Positions 33,078 through 44,278 of a DNA stretch of 64,000 nt are shown piece by piece. The stretch is from NCBI GenBank assembly GCA_037178855.1, contig JASJZC010000005.1, forward strand, positions 2,480,001-2,544,000. The letters run 5' to 3'. A program made the translations under genes and the position numbers. The stretch's first letter is position 1. Each line of letters starts with the position of its first letter. The stretch comes from Oscheius sp. JU75. Lineage: Eukaryota > Nematoda > Chromadorea > Rhabditida > Rhabditidae. The notes under the pieces are model-generated. The model did no database searches and was not told the DNA's origin. It saw only the letters and a list, made by a program, of their open reading frames with translations.

Positions 33078-35055
33078 TTAAAACTTGGATAGAATGCACT
33101 CAGAGAGTTTGCCCTTGATGAGGGTTTGATTGGACTGTAGACGATGAACGAAAGATGGGTCGATGGCTCCGAAATGTGTCCCAGTGTATGGAAGAATCTC
33201 TCGCGATTGGACGTTGATTCGTTTCTTCGAAAGCCTGAAAACACGTTATTTTACAGAAACAAAAACCAGGCTTACTGTGCTTCGAGAAGCTGTCCAATAT
33301 CCTCTCCTGACTCGGAGACCATCGTGCCACTGACCGGGATCCGATTTCTGGACTTGATGGCATTGAAGCTGAAGGTCGAGCCGACTGGAACAAGTTTCCT
33401 TAACTCCAAAGTCTCCGAGGGATGCGGGAAGTAGTTGTATTCCCTCTCCAGACTAACCAAGTACATCTGGAGGTGATGTTTTGGTAAGCTCGAAACAAAT
33501 GGAACAAACCATAGGCTCAAGAACATAGTTATCACTGTTAGGAATTGCACGGATGTCCGAAAGAGGCCCGTCGACGTATATACCGAAATCCAAGAGGAAG
33601 AGGTGAACTTGGTCCTTGTGCTGGCTCTCAAAGACTGCTCGATAGACACGGTCCTTGGTTTTGAAAGCACACGCAGTTCCCGGCTCTAGATTAAAAGATT
33701 CGAACGACGGGAAACTGTCCCACTGGAACAACTTTGTGATTAATTTACGAAAGGCTAACCTCTTCACCGAGTTTCTGGCTGATCTTCTCCAACTGGGTCT
33801 CCATCCAGTGGGAGCGCAAATAGATCAAGTTGCTGTTTTCCACGTGAACTACTCGAAGGGAATCGGTCACTCCGCGAGGGAACTTGGAACTTCGAGCGAA
33901 TGAGCGTATGAAGATGGGCTGCGGCTCTCCCTCTTCTTCCTCAAAACTTTCGGAGTCTTCATCGTCAAAGTCAGAGTCATTTTCATTGGCCTGCCGTCTC
34001 TTGTGTTCTAGCCATTTCCGGCGTTTGGCTTCTTCGCGGACAGCGTGGTCTGGCGGCCTATAGAAATAGCTTCCGAGATTCTCGTTCGCCTTCGTCGGAT
34101 GCCAGAGATTCACCTAAACTCGATGACAGCGGTTTTTTAGGCGAATAACATACGAAGAACGGCTCTTCGTTGGTACAAATTTCCACACGAACATTATTGC
34201 CGATACTCTCTATGAGGTTCCGAAACAGCTCTACTTTGTGGGTATCGAGATCATTGATGAATACGTCTGTAAATTTGTAAACAGACGGAAAAGGCAATAA
34301 TTGACCTTTCACTCTGCATTTCAAGGCCAAGGGAGGAACACGACCAAAATCCTTGAAGAGAGGCCGAAGGTCAGCCACCGAAACTAGCCTCTCCACTCCG
34401 AGATCGACGTAAAGGACGGTGGCTCTAAATTTAGATATAAACCATGAAAAGAAAACTGAAAAATATACGTGGCCTGGTCTTCCATTCCCTCAATTACTCG
34501 TCCAAAGCTGACAATCTGACCACGATACCACTCGCCCTTCTGCTTGAAAGCACACGGAACTGTCTTGATCAGCTGTTCAGGTTGGAAGCAGGCGGGAGGA
34601 TTCGTTGTATACCTCTCTAGCAACTTCTTGTTCAGATTTTCTCTCACGCCGTCCAGGAATCGAGGTTGAAAACGGGGGAGATATCAGGCAAGTGGTTGAA
34701 CAAACCTGAACACTGATTTCGAAAGGCGAGGAGAAGTAGGGAAGATGAGCATAGAACATTTTGCTGTCACCGAGCGTGCCTACTGTCTAAAAAGGCCAGC
34801 GAGTGTGAAACATAAGCAAAAACAAGCCTGGCTTCGAGCCTTGGCAGCCTCTTCAAAATAATAGTGGGCGGTTATCTTCGAGTCTACATATTTCCAGCAG
34901 AAATCCGAGCAGGTATCGATGAGACGACGCAGAATGTAGTCGTCGCCGCCAGGAACTTCGACCAATTCACGACACGGGTTCGTATTTTCGACAGCCTGTT
35001 CGGGCCGCTCTGTTCTGCCAAAATTGGTAACCCCGAAGCCACCGACGTCTGCCAT
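33078..35055 (-). CDS. Tudor-domain protein with two extended Tudor units
   Basis: The start MADVGGFGVTNFGRTERPEQ follows ATTTTAG by 4 bases on the minus strand. The first Tudor core reads TVPCAFKQKGEWYRGQIVSF ... ATVLYVDLGVERLVSVADLR with flanking FGRVPPLALKCRVKG and FVNLWHPTKAN elements typical of extended Tudor domains. An acidic linker (ENDSDFDDEDSESFEEEEGE) separates it from a second core, GTACAFKTKDRVYRAVFESQ ... VHLFLLDFGIYVDGPLSDI. The end reads FVHRLQSNQTLIKGKLSECI and stops at 33078. Aromatic cage positions (Y/F...Y/F in YVDLG and LLDFG) are present, so binding of methyl-arginine on germ-granule or Piwi-pathway proteins is plausible. About 600 residues in about 10 exons. It lies just downstream of, and on the same strand as, the HP1-like gene. 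Confidence 0.85.
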
Positions 35056-35285
35056 GGACTAAAATGCTCGAATTTCCCCACTACTACTGCTTGTTGAAAA
35101 GTAGTAGAATGGATATCCTGAGATAAAGCGGGGCGTCAGGTCTCGATAATTATTTCATTTCCGTAGAACAACAAAAGTTTACAATATTAAACAAACACCA
35201 GATCTCCCTCAATGGAAATTGAGGGATATCTGATGCAGATGAGGCCAGGAAATAAGTTAGAGATCAGGGGACAGGCATCAAATGC

Positions 35286-36442
35286 CTATGGTGAATCGGC
35301 AGTGACCAGCGACAGGAGGTGATCGATAAGCTTCTTAATTTGGGCATCGGTTTATTGAACAAAGCAGAAAGTACCTGGGGAGCAAAGTAGCGGACGTAAC
35401 GAACGTCTACATACTCGGACTTCTTGAACCTGGCAGGGGCATTCTTGTAGGTAACCTTGACAGTGGTGCTGCCATCGCCCTGAACAGACGAGATGTTTTA
35501 TAAAAAGAAAATAAAGCAACATACCAGGCTCTTGATCTGCGAAACCTGCTCGACCTTGAGATGGTTGAAGAGACCGCAGTTCTTGTCGGCCTCGGTGACC
35601 TGAACAGGTCTCCAATGTGCAAAAAGCAAGCAACTAACTGGAGAGTTGGAGTTGACCGAACTGGCGTTGCGGATAGTAGCAGGCGGCTGACGTTGCAAAA
35701 CGAGTTCCGGGGACTCTGAGCTCACCCAAGCTGAACCGGCTTTCGCAGCCGGGGTCTTGTCGTCTCTGGACACCTTGTTAGGGACGTCTTCCTCCTTGGC
35801 AACTCCACGACGTCTCTTAGAAGTTCCACCGGCAGATGGCTGAGCAGGCGGGGTCTTTTCAGCAACGGAAGGAGTACGCTGAGATCTGGTGAATCTTGTC
35901 GACGAGCTGGGCTGGGTAATCTTCCTACGCAGATTTTTGCGGGTAGAAGCCAGAGACTCGCTGTCGTCATCACTGACAAGAAGAATGGCGTCGCTCTCAG
36001 CAACAGAACCATTGTCACTGGCAGCCGGGGATGCGTATATCTCACGGGTGCTCTTGCGGGCAGTTGAAGCTATCTTTTTCTTTGATCCAATATCGTTCTC
36101 CTCCTTGTATCTTCTCAACACATCTCTGCAGCTGGTCCAAATTTGGAGGTTGTAAATTTATGATGGAAGTTGTCCTACCAGATCGTCTTCGTAGGCTTCG
36201 GTGTTATCGTTGACATCTGGGTATCCTACCCAGGCAATCATGTAGACGATTTTTCCGTTCTTGTCAATGCGGTGAGATACGATGTCTGCTACTTCGTACT
36301 CCTTCAGATCGTCGGCAGTGCTGTCTTCAGACGGGCTATTTGACGAAAGTCGGAGTTCTGAAGAACGACATAAAATATTCTATTGTGAAATAATACCGTC
36401 ACTTTCCGGGGTTGCTCTCGAGCTTCTTTTGTCTCGAGCCAT
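35286..36442 (-). CDS. HP1-like chromodomain protein
   Basis: The start MARDKRSSRATPESD follows ATTTTCAG by 10 bases. The second exon holds an acidic Ser-rich lead (SSNSPSEDSTADDLKEYEVA) and a chromodomain, YEVADIVSHRIDKNGKIVYM then IAWVGYPDVNDNTEAYEDDL. The aromatics of a methyl-lysine cage (Y, W and a later Y in the NTEAYED position) are present. A long basic/Ser linker (KKKIASTARKSTREIYASPA, STSKRRRGVAKEEDVPNKVS) follows. The C-terminal region (DKNCGLFNHLKVEQVSQIKS, TTVKVTYKNAPARFKKSEYV, RYVRYFAPQ, KLIDHLLSL) resembles a chromo-shadow domain ending in PQ..I..L. HP1 proteins bind H3K9-methylated chromatin and dimerise through the shadow domain. The chromodomain is clear; the shadow domain is tentative. 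Confidence 0.75.
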
Positions 36443-36790
36443 ATCGGTTCCACTGAAAATAAACATGAGTTTAGCTTGAAAAAAAAAACGGAAAACAAAT
36501 AATTTTTCTGGGTAATGATTTGAAAGACCAGCATTGTAAGATTGGTGTCAATTTTGTTGCCTAAAAACAAAGTTTCCGTGGTTGCAGACAAAATACATTC
36601 GGGAATAAAAGTAATAGAAAAAGGACACGTGAAATTTCCGAACAAAAAATAGGGTGTACGTTACAACAAGAAATGCTGTATTGCTTGGCGGGGGATTCAA
36701 ATGTGGTTTTTTTTTTTTCTAAAGTCAACAAAAAAGGAAAAAGTTCATGGAAACGTAAAAACAGAGTTTGAATAATTCTCTACTACGCTT

Positions 36791-36825
36791 GGGCAGTGGG
36801 TCGCGGCTGTAAACCGCGCTTGCCC
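36791..36825. other. GC-rich hairpin upstream of TMEM203
   Basis: GGGCA pairs with TGCCC, and inside it CGCGG pairs with CCGCG around a 7-base CTGTAAA loop. It lies 30 bases before the TMEM203 start and overlaps an upstream in-frame ATG at 36796. Confidence 0.5.
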
Positions 36826-36855
36826 TCAGCTGTGCGCAATAATTCTTCCATTGGG

Positions 36856-37355
36856 ATGCTCATTACCCTCCCGGAACTACTCAGCTGGACAGGTCTGACA
36901 GTTTTTGAAATATGGATGCATACCGCGGCAGTATATGTCTCCACAATCATTTTGGTAAGGCCTGGTGTTGGAGAAGCATACAGAATGATTCAGGTTATAA
37001 AAATATCGGCAATATTGAGTGTTTCGTATTGGATTGTCTTCACTCCACTATTCATTGCCTGTATTCTTGATTTCTACTTTCTGTTCATAGTTTTCGTACG
37101 ATCCATGATCGAATACAAGGATTGTAAGGGTCCACTAGTCAGGTAAGAAAAGCACATCATCAGAAGTTGTTCAGATTCTCCTGCAACATTTTACGAGTCT
37201 CCATGACCGCTGCCTTCGAAACGCTCCTTTGCTACAAAGTTGAGGGTGAATTGGAACAAGGTCAGGTGGCTGTCAACTCTACCTACAACATTGTATTTCT
37301 GCCTATTTGGGGAATTTCAGCTTTATTAATAATTCAGATATGTAAGCTATTTTAA
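36856..37355 (+). CDS. TMEM203: TMEM203-like four-span membrane protein
   Basis: TMEM203 is an ER membrane regulator of calcium stores, also linked to STING in vertebrates. The start is taken at 36856 (MLITLPELLSWTGLTVFEIW), because this opening matches the family 'MLFSLRELVQWLGFATFEIF'. The ATG 20 codons upstream adds a non-conserved basic piece. One intron at about 37143-37172 joins PLVRFSCNILRVS. Four hydrophobic spans are visible, with the family's KFVFEMLLCQKL counterpart as AAFETLLCYKVEGELEQGQV and a C-terminus of IWGISALLIIQICKLF. About 157 residues, near the usual 136. It lies opposite the two flanking - strand genes ERI1 and HP1-like. Confidence 0.83.
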
Positions 37356-37390
37356 ACTTTTTTGACCATAAAAATTATTATATATACTGT

Positions 37391-38886
37391 TTAGTCGTCT
37401 TCGTCCTCATCACAGGAGTCACAGTCAATGTATTCTCTAGACAGGAACTCGTCGCGGGTAACCTAAACGAGTTTTGAAATTGAGATCAGAAATGGGACTA
37501 ACATTTCGGAGCTTTAGCGGCAACTTTTTGCGCCAGATATGAAGATCACCGATATTCTCGCGCTCCTCCATTTTTTTCAGATTACGTTCATCATGGGGCG
37601 ACATCTTTCTCGTCATGCGTTCGTTTATCTAAAGATCATTGGATAGAAGGACAGGAAGTCTAAAACTTACGCGAAGTTCGGCTCTATCTCTCCTCATCAG
37701 CTCGATGGCAATTCGCGCAATGTTGACCGAGTCATCCAGTCCGAAATGAGCCTGGCCCTGTTCCTCCAGACTGTAGTGCTGGAGCATTTGTTGAATGGCC
37801 GTGATGCGTTCCTTCGGAGAGGAGCCTTGTCCCTTTTGTATTCTGCGTCTGGTTCTCTGCTCAAAGATCTTCTTTATGTTTATCCAGTGTCGAAACTGAT
37901 GGGGCACGGTAGTGAACTCCGACTGAAACCGGTATTTTAAAGAAAGTTGCTGGGAAAGCTCACAAGCATGCATTGATACTGGAAGAACTTCCAAATATCA
38001 TGAGGACCGTCTGTCACAATCGCATAACGACGTCCTTCTTCACCCAGACGATGTTTCTGTAGCCATTGCAGGAAACAGTTATAGGCTTCCGGGAAATGCG
38101 GTGCCTCGTCTATGGTTTTTTGTTTGACATCTGAAGTCAGAACTGATGAAGGAGAGACTGAAAAACCCACGGCAGAAGTCGAGACAGAACTCGGAGAGAA
38201 TCGGATGTAACGACGGTCGAACGAACGTGCGGAACTTGTCAGTCTGAACTAGAGTTTGTTGATAAAGAGCAGTAACAAACAATTTTCAGCTCGTTGACAT
38301 CGACCAAGACGGCTGGGAACTCGATGATTTCGTGCGGATAATCGTAGATAACCTCTTCACATGTGCATTCGAAATCAATAACCTATAAAGCAGTTAGACA
38401 CAGCTTCCGAAAAGACAACCAACCACGAGAAATTCAAAAAAGCGTGATGTTTTGTTCATGGTCCTCGACATGTTCTCAGTTTTCTTCATGTACGAGGCAT
38501 ATTCTTTCCTGTAGAAGTTGCGAATCCTTTGGCGCAGCTGTTTTTTTGTTCCCCTAAACATCGTCTCTTTGGTTGCTGAAAACCCGTCCTACTGTGTTGG
38601 ATAGTGTACTTCCTTCAGGTACTTTCTCATCTCGGCCGTTGTCAGAGAATGTAGCCTGCCGATAATTTTCTCCAGCTTTTCCGGATCAACTCCTTTCGGC
38701 GGCTCGCTGTAGTCAATTTTCTCTAGCTGATTATCGGCTGGGAGGATTCCTGGAAGCTTTCTTTATCATAGTAAGGATCAGCTAACCTGATGACGTCGGT
38801 TTCTCATTTTCGCTCGGAGTCTCTTCTGCAAGACGAAGCAGTTTCCGCATATAGGCATCTAGGCCAGTCGGGCCGGTATCCACCAT
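37391..38886 (-). CDS. ERI1: 3'-5' exoribonuclease ERI1 (SAP + DEDDh)
   Basis: ERI1 trims siRNA ends, the 3' end of 5.8S rRNA and histone mRNA, and limits RNAi in C. elegans. The start [20 protein letters not shown] follows TTTTTCAG by 2 bases. A SAP-like segment ([20 protein letters not shown]) comes first. The nuclease has [10 protein letters not shown] (DxE motif I), [77 protein letters not shown] (motif II Asp) and [16 protein letters not shown] (motif III Asp). The tail is acidic ([13 protein letters not shown]). All acidic catalytic positions seen are kept. About eight short introns. Confidence 0.93.
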
Positions 38887-39181
38887 CTCTGAAAAAGACT
38901 TCGCAGTGAGCGAAACTTCAGGAAAAAGTACATATTAAAATAAAATTGTAAAGTATATGACTTTTTCAAATTTTTTTCATGTTTGAATTTTTAGACTACG
39001 GAAAAAGCAAGATTACACCGCGTCTGACCTGCGTTTAGTGCTTGTTTGTTAAAAGTCTCAGATGTCTTTTGGGATCTTCGGCCGAGTTTCGCATATTTAC
39101 GCCTTGTTTTTATTGCTTTCTTCATTATATTCTTGCCGAGAAATGTTTTCCAGTAAATAAACGGAAAATTCCAGGGTAAAA

Positions 39182-41483
39182 ATGACGACACAGTACAATT
39201 TCAAGCGAATAACAGTCGTCCCTACAGCTGCGGTAAAACAATACTTGTTTCCTTGTAAATATTTCTTCAGGAGCTGAAAGAAGTGGTTCTTTCGAAGACC
39301 CAGCGAAAAACTCCGACAGTTGTACATCGGCAGTATGCCATTGGTCGTATTCGGGCCTTCTACGCCAGAAAGATCAAGTTCCTTCAGCAGACTCTTCACG
39401 ATAAGCTCACCCAGATCATCAACGAGTTCCCTAAAATGGAGGTCAGTGTTTATTTTGTCGCAAAACTATTGTCAACATCTAGGAGGTTCATCCCTTCTAC
39501 GGCGATCTGATGAACATTCTCTACGACCGTGATCACTATAAAATCGCTCTTGGACAGATGAACACTGCTAGACATCTTATTGACGGGTAATTTTATATCT
39601 TTTCAACCCCCAACGTCACTTCAGAATTGCTCGTGAATATGTTCGCCTGATGAAGTATGGTGATTCGCTGTATCGTTGCAAAATGCTCAAAAGAGCCGCC
39701 CTCGGACGAATGGTCAAGTTGCTGAAGCGACAAAAGTCCAGTTTCGAGTACCTGGAACAGGTTAGACAGCATCTTTCTCGTCTACCGAGCATCGATCCTG
39801 GAACCCGGTTCGTTTAAATATCATCATTTCCTTACGATCTCTTTTCAGTACTCTCATTTTGTGTGGTTTCCCCAATGTCGGAAAGTCTTCTTTCATCAAC
39901 AAGGTTACTCGCGCTGATGTCGAAGTTCAGCCGTACGCTTTCACCACAAAGGCCCTCTATGTCGGTCATTTGGACTACAAGTTCCTGCGCTGGCAGGTTA
40001 TCGATACCCCCGGTATTCTCGACCAGCCGTTGGAGGATCGTAACACTATCGAGATGCAGGCTGTGACGGCTCTGGCTCACTTGAAGGCCGCCGTTCTTTT
40101 CGTCATGGACGTTTCTGAGCAATGTGATCGTACAATCGAGGAGCAGGTTCATCTCTTCGAGTCGATCCGTCCTCTCTTCACCAACAAGCCGGTCATTGTC
40201 GGTCTGAACAAGGTCGATATCATGCGTCGTGGAGATTTGCCCACCGAGAAGAATGATCTTCTGAACAAGCTGGAAGGCGAGGGAGTGCCTGTTGTGGAAA
40301 TGTCGACAATCACACAGGAGGGAATCATCGCCGTCAGAGACAGGGTAAGCACTCGCTGTTTTCCAATCCAATTTATTTTTTCAGGCTTGCGACGAACTCT
40401 TGGCCCAGCGTGTCGAGGCTAAACTTCAAGAGAAGAAGACCACTTCGACCAATTCGATTCTGAACCGCGTCTTTGTAGCCTATCCGGCTCCCAGAGACGA
40501 CAAGACTCGCGCTCCCTTCATTCCTCCCGGAGCTCTGGAGAAGAAGTCCATACAGTCTGTCACGAGCAAACAGCCCAAGAAAACTGAACGAGATCCTTGT
40601 GAGTCATTAAACCTTTTCGTTCTACGAACCTGTTTCAGCCATGCGAAAACTTGAACGCGAGTTGGAACTCGAGCTGGAGGACGACTATATTCTCGATCTG
40701 AAGAAGCACTACATGCTGAAGAACGAGGAGGAAAAGTACGACGTCGTTCCAGAGATTTGGGAGGGTCACAATTTGGCCGATTTTGTCGATCCTGATATTC
40801 AACAGGTGCTCTGTCTTCCATTATTTTGTACCCCTTTTCTTTAGAAATTGGCCGATCTGCTCAAAGAGGAGGAACTCCGCGAGGCAGCCGGAGAATACGA
40901 CTCGGATTTGGACAGTGATGACGAGGAAACAAAGGAGAAACTGGAACTGGCCAAGGAAATCAGAGAGAAGGAGAAGCTTCTGGCTCTTGAAAACCAATTC
41001 CACAAGTCGAAGGCTGTTAGTTTCTTTCAGTTGATCGGAGTATATTACTTCTTTTCAGGGTAGCCAAGTGTCGCGAAAGAATGTTCGTAAGCGTGAGCGT
41101 TCTATGAGCAGATTGGAGAGTGAATTAAACGATCTCGGAGTCGATGTAGATGTCAAGAAGATGAAAAATCTGCAAGGAGCTGCCGCTAGACCGGCTCTTG
41201 GAAAGAAGGTCAAAGTCGGTCGCTCCCGTACGCTCAGTGCTGTTCGTCCGGCTCCCAGAGACGAACTGGCCATTCCCGACGAGAAGGTTTGTTTATTAAT
41301 CGCCCCTCGTAAACAATCTCCTGTTTCTAGAAGCGAGCAAAGGCTGTCACTCTTCGCAACAAGGCCCAGCGTATTCTCAAGCGCGAGGCGAAGAAGGGAG
41401 AGGCCGACAGACACGTCTACGACCTCAAGCCGAAACATCTGTTCTCTGGAAAACGCGGTATGGGCAAGACCGATCGACGCTAA
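39182..41483 (+). CDS. GTPBP4: Nucleolar GTPase NOG1 (GTPBP4)
   Basis: NOG1 is an OBG-family GTPase that joins pre-60S particles in the nucleolus and moves with them to the cytoplasm. The N-terminal helical domain reads [59 protein letters not shown] and [20 protein letters not shown]. The G domain has [20 protein letters not shown] (G1), [40 protein letters not shown] (G3) and [13 protein letters not shown] (G4). The C-terminus includes [20 protein letters not shown] and [20 protein letters not shown], ending at [13 protein letters not shown], the usual basic NOG1 tail. About 640 residues in nine exons. The AATAAA at about 41558 is followed quickly by the RRP8 start. Confidence 0.96.
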
Positions 41484-41654
41484 ATCCTTCTTCCGCGTTT
41501 CTTTTGTTACAAGTTGTTTTCCTGTTATCCTTGTTATGTTCGTGGACCGTTACACAATAAAATCTATCAGTTAGACTCAATTCTGCTTGTTCCCATAATT
41601 GTTTGGTCAAAGTTTACTCTAGTTAACGACCGTCGCCGCTAAATAATAAGTCAG

Positions 41655-43142
41655 ATGGTCAAGAATACCGTCGAGAAACTAGCGACAGAGGAGCGCAAAA
41701 AGAAGCGGCCTTGGAGGAACAAGGTCCGCAAACTGGCCAAGAAGAATGCAACTCGCGAGCTTAAAAAACAGTCCGAGCCGACTGAGAAAACTACCAGCAA
41801 AGCCAAGAAATTGAAGAAAAAGAAAATGAAAGAAGCCCCGAAAAAGAACGAGGAAGACGACAGCGAAGTTGCATCGGAGAAGGAAGAACATGCGCCAAAG
41901 AGCAAACTGGACGAGTTCAAGGATAAACTCGATGCTGGGCAATTCAGGTTCTTCCCTATTTACTTGTTAATTCAAAATGCTGTTTTAGGTTCTTGAACGA
42001 GCAGATTTACACCACGACTGGAGCAGAATCGCTGGAATATTTCAAGGAGAATCCCGATGCTTTTTGGGCTTATCACAAGGGATTCGCCAAGCAGGTTGGC
42101 ACTTTTTTTTTCTACTCATACTAAAGTGCAACCGTGTCTGTCTGTGAGTACGTGGCCTATTGTAGATCGAGAGGGGTTGAGCAAGAATTTACAATAATAT
42201 TTAGGAGTACCCGTGCTCAGTTACAAGATCTTCTAAGGTTTTGCGCAATAGTTGGTGTATTGCTAAGAATTCCAACCTCCGCGATCCGGGGTCGAATACA
42301 CTCAGCGATAAATCATGATAGAGTACGATGTGCAAAGAAAGAATATGAGATCTGAGACGGAGTAGCCATCGTTGTACGCGTTAGGTATTTTGGAAACCAC
42401 AGCTGCTTTGGGCGGTGAAGTTGTCGTTGACGGCTGGTTTTGACTTATTAAGCTGTAAACGTTAAGCTGTAAAAGCTTACGCTGTAAGAATAACGCCAGT
42501 ACAGTAATTTTCTTCCAATAAAGCTATCCCTGTTCTCTAATCAATCCATTGCAGGTCGAGAAATGGCCGAATCACCCGCTCCAGACGATAATCAACTGGC
42601 TGGAGAAGCAGAAAGAGTCGAAGACGGTCTACGATCTCGGCTGTGGAGAAGCAAAAATTGCTGAGGCTGTTCAGGACAAACACGCGGTTTTATTTTCCCT
42701 TATATAGCATAGAAAACACTCCAGATCCATTCTTTCGACCTGGTAGCCGTAAATGACCGCGTAACCGTGGCCGATATGGCCCATCTCCCCGTCGAGGACT
42801 CGTCCGCCGACATCGTCATCTACTGTCTCTCCCTGATGGGCACAAATCTGCTCGATTTTGTCAAGGAGGCCAGAAGAGTCCTGAAAACTGGAGGCGTGCT
42901 GAAAATAGCAGAGGTCACCAGCCGTTTTCACAATCTGAAGCGCTTTTGTGATGCCATCCGACAGCTCGGCTTCAACTTGACAGAAAAGGTATTTTTGAGT
43001 CCACTTCCCGCCCAAAAATAACGTGTTTTAGCGTGAGCTGACAGACTATTTCGTGCTTCTCCAGTTTACAAAAGTTGCCAAAGTGGAGAACAAGAGACCT
43101 CTCGGCCTGAAACTCAAGCCCTGTCTCTACAAGAAACGCTAA
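41655..43142 (+). CDS. RRP8: Ribosomal RNA m1A methyltransferase RRP8
   Basis: RRP8 methylates N1 of an adenine in large-subunit rRNA. Exon 1 is a lysine-rich nucleolar leader (KKKRPWRNKVRKLAKKNATR). Then come FLNEQIYTTTGAESLEYFKE, the family-defining NPDAFWAYHKGFAKQ, VEKWPNHPLQTIINWLEKQ, the SAM-binding TVYDLGCGEAKIAEAV, IHSFDLVAVNDRVTVADMAH, LPVEDSSADIVIYCLSLMGT, NLLDFVKEARRVLKTGGVLK, and FVLLQFTKVAKVENKRPLGL with LKLKPCLYKKR at the end. The start ATG directly follows AATAAGTCAG. It lies 172 bases after the NOG1 stop on the same strand. The intron at about 42095-42554 is about 460 nt, ten times the local norm, and carries a repeat. Confidence 0.95.
42125..42310 (+). mobile_element. SINE-like relic in RRP8 intron
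   Basis: AGTACGTGGCCTATTGTAGAT resembles the 5' half of the local tRNA-Arg (GTGGCCTAATGGATAAGGC) and the 54420 repeat (TGTGGCCTGTTGTAGAAAC). A B-box-like CCGGGGTCGAATAC lies near 42280. The repeat explains the large size of this intron. Confidence 0.4.
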
Positions 43143-43319
43143 AAAAAAGAGCTCATTTTGTTGATTTGTCTGTTATTGAATCGTGCCATTATTTTCTGCT
43201 TTATTTGTCCTTAATGGCCGTCCATGACCCTACCTGAAAGAGCATTTGAAGTACACAAGCTGCTCTTATACAATTTTATTCGGTTGTTACGTTATCAAGA
43301 CGAACGGCTAGGAGTTCTT

Positions 43320-44040
43320 CTAGGGACCGACGGCGGTGCTGGTCGCTGGAGCCGTCGAGGTGGTAGGTGTAGTTGAGACGGAGGCATCTTTGACCATCTG
43401 GATCGTGAGCATGCTGTCGCAGGCTTTCAGCTCCGTTCCCTGCTGCACGGCTGCCGTGATTTCGCCGTTCAGAAGCAGCTGTGGCTTCTCCTCCACCACA
43501 ACTTCCGTCTTCATCTTCGTCTGCTGCTGCAGAGTTGCGTCTCTTGTAGCCTTTTCGGCATTCTTGTCCTCCGCACGTATCTTCTTTAACTCCTTGATCA
43601 GCATCTCCGTCAAGACGAGTCGTTCTTCGCGATGCAGATCGCCCAGGGCCGTCGTCAGCTCCTTCAACATCTTGTCCGAATCGACAATGACCTTAGTTGA
43701 TACGCTGGAGGGTACCGAGCTGGAAGACGTCCTGATGTCAGTGGCAGTGCTGGAACCCCAGGCGGTGGCCTTTTTTTCCGAGTGACTGTCGGCCGTTTTA
43801 TCCTCTTTATTTAGCAAAGTCAACTGGACCCGAACTCGCTCAAATTGCGTCTGCATTCGACTGCCGGCCTGTTGCATCCTGTCCTTAAGCGAGTCAAACT
43901 CCTCCTTGTACTTGTCCTCCTCTTCCTGGAGACGACTGACTGCAGCTACCAGCTTTTTTTTGTAATCGATTGCCTAGAGATCATCTGTTCTAGTAAGAAA
44001 AATGGAATATACATTTTGGCTTCCAGCCATGACGACCGTC
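43320..44040 (-). CDS. Coiled-coil protein, unrecognised
   Basis: Exon 1 MAGSQN at 44040 is joined by a 39-nt intron to AIDYKKKLVAAVSRLQEEED KYKEEFDSLKDRMQQAGSRM-type coiled coil, which continues with TQFERVRVQLTLLNKEDKT. A Ser/Thr-rich linker (DIRTSSSSVPSSVSTKVIVD) and a second helix (KMLKELTTALGDLHREERLV) follow. The C-terminus is Thr/Ala/Pro-rich (STTPTTSTAPATSTAVGP). About 240 residues. The opposite strand is open for 149 residues at 43336-43785 but is Ser/Val-rich and looks like the shadow. No family assigned. It is convergent with RRP8 and divergent from VPS11. Confidence 0.65.
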
Positions 44041-44278
44041 CACTGGCCACTACCTGGAGCAAATTACTCAATTCTTTTCTAAGCTTCAAAACTTTCCATT
44101 TTATAGTTTTTTTTTGCTTGAAGAAAAGGCCCCTAATTACTTCGATTTCAGACGAAATCGATAACAGAATTTGAAGCCATCTTGGAAACTAACTGCTCAA
44201 AGTGAGTTCCTCGGCAATTTAACATCGTTTTTACTCAATTAATCAGAAGAAACAATACGACAGATTGAAAACTTTCAG

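Noticed and set aside
33066-33244. Alternative last-exon frame of the Tudor gene (FRRNESTSNRERFF...)
   Set aside because: The frame LSKKRINVQSREILPYTGTH joins in phase with the previous exon and ends at 33078, so it is preferred.
37373-37480. Possible extra 3' exon of TMEM203 via a GTAAGC donor
   Set aside because: It would read through the antisense ERI1 C-terminus. The family end is already complete at IQICKLF.
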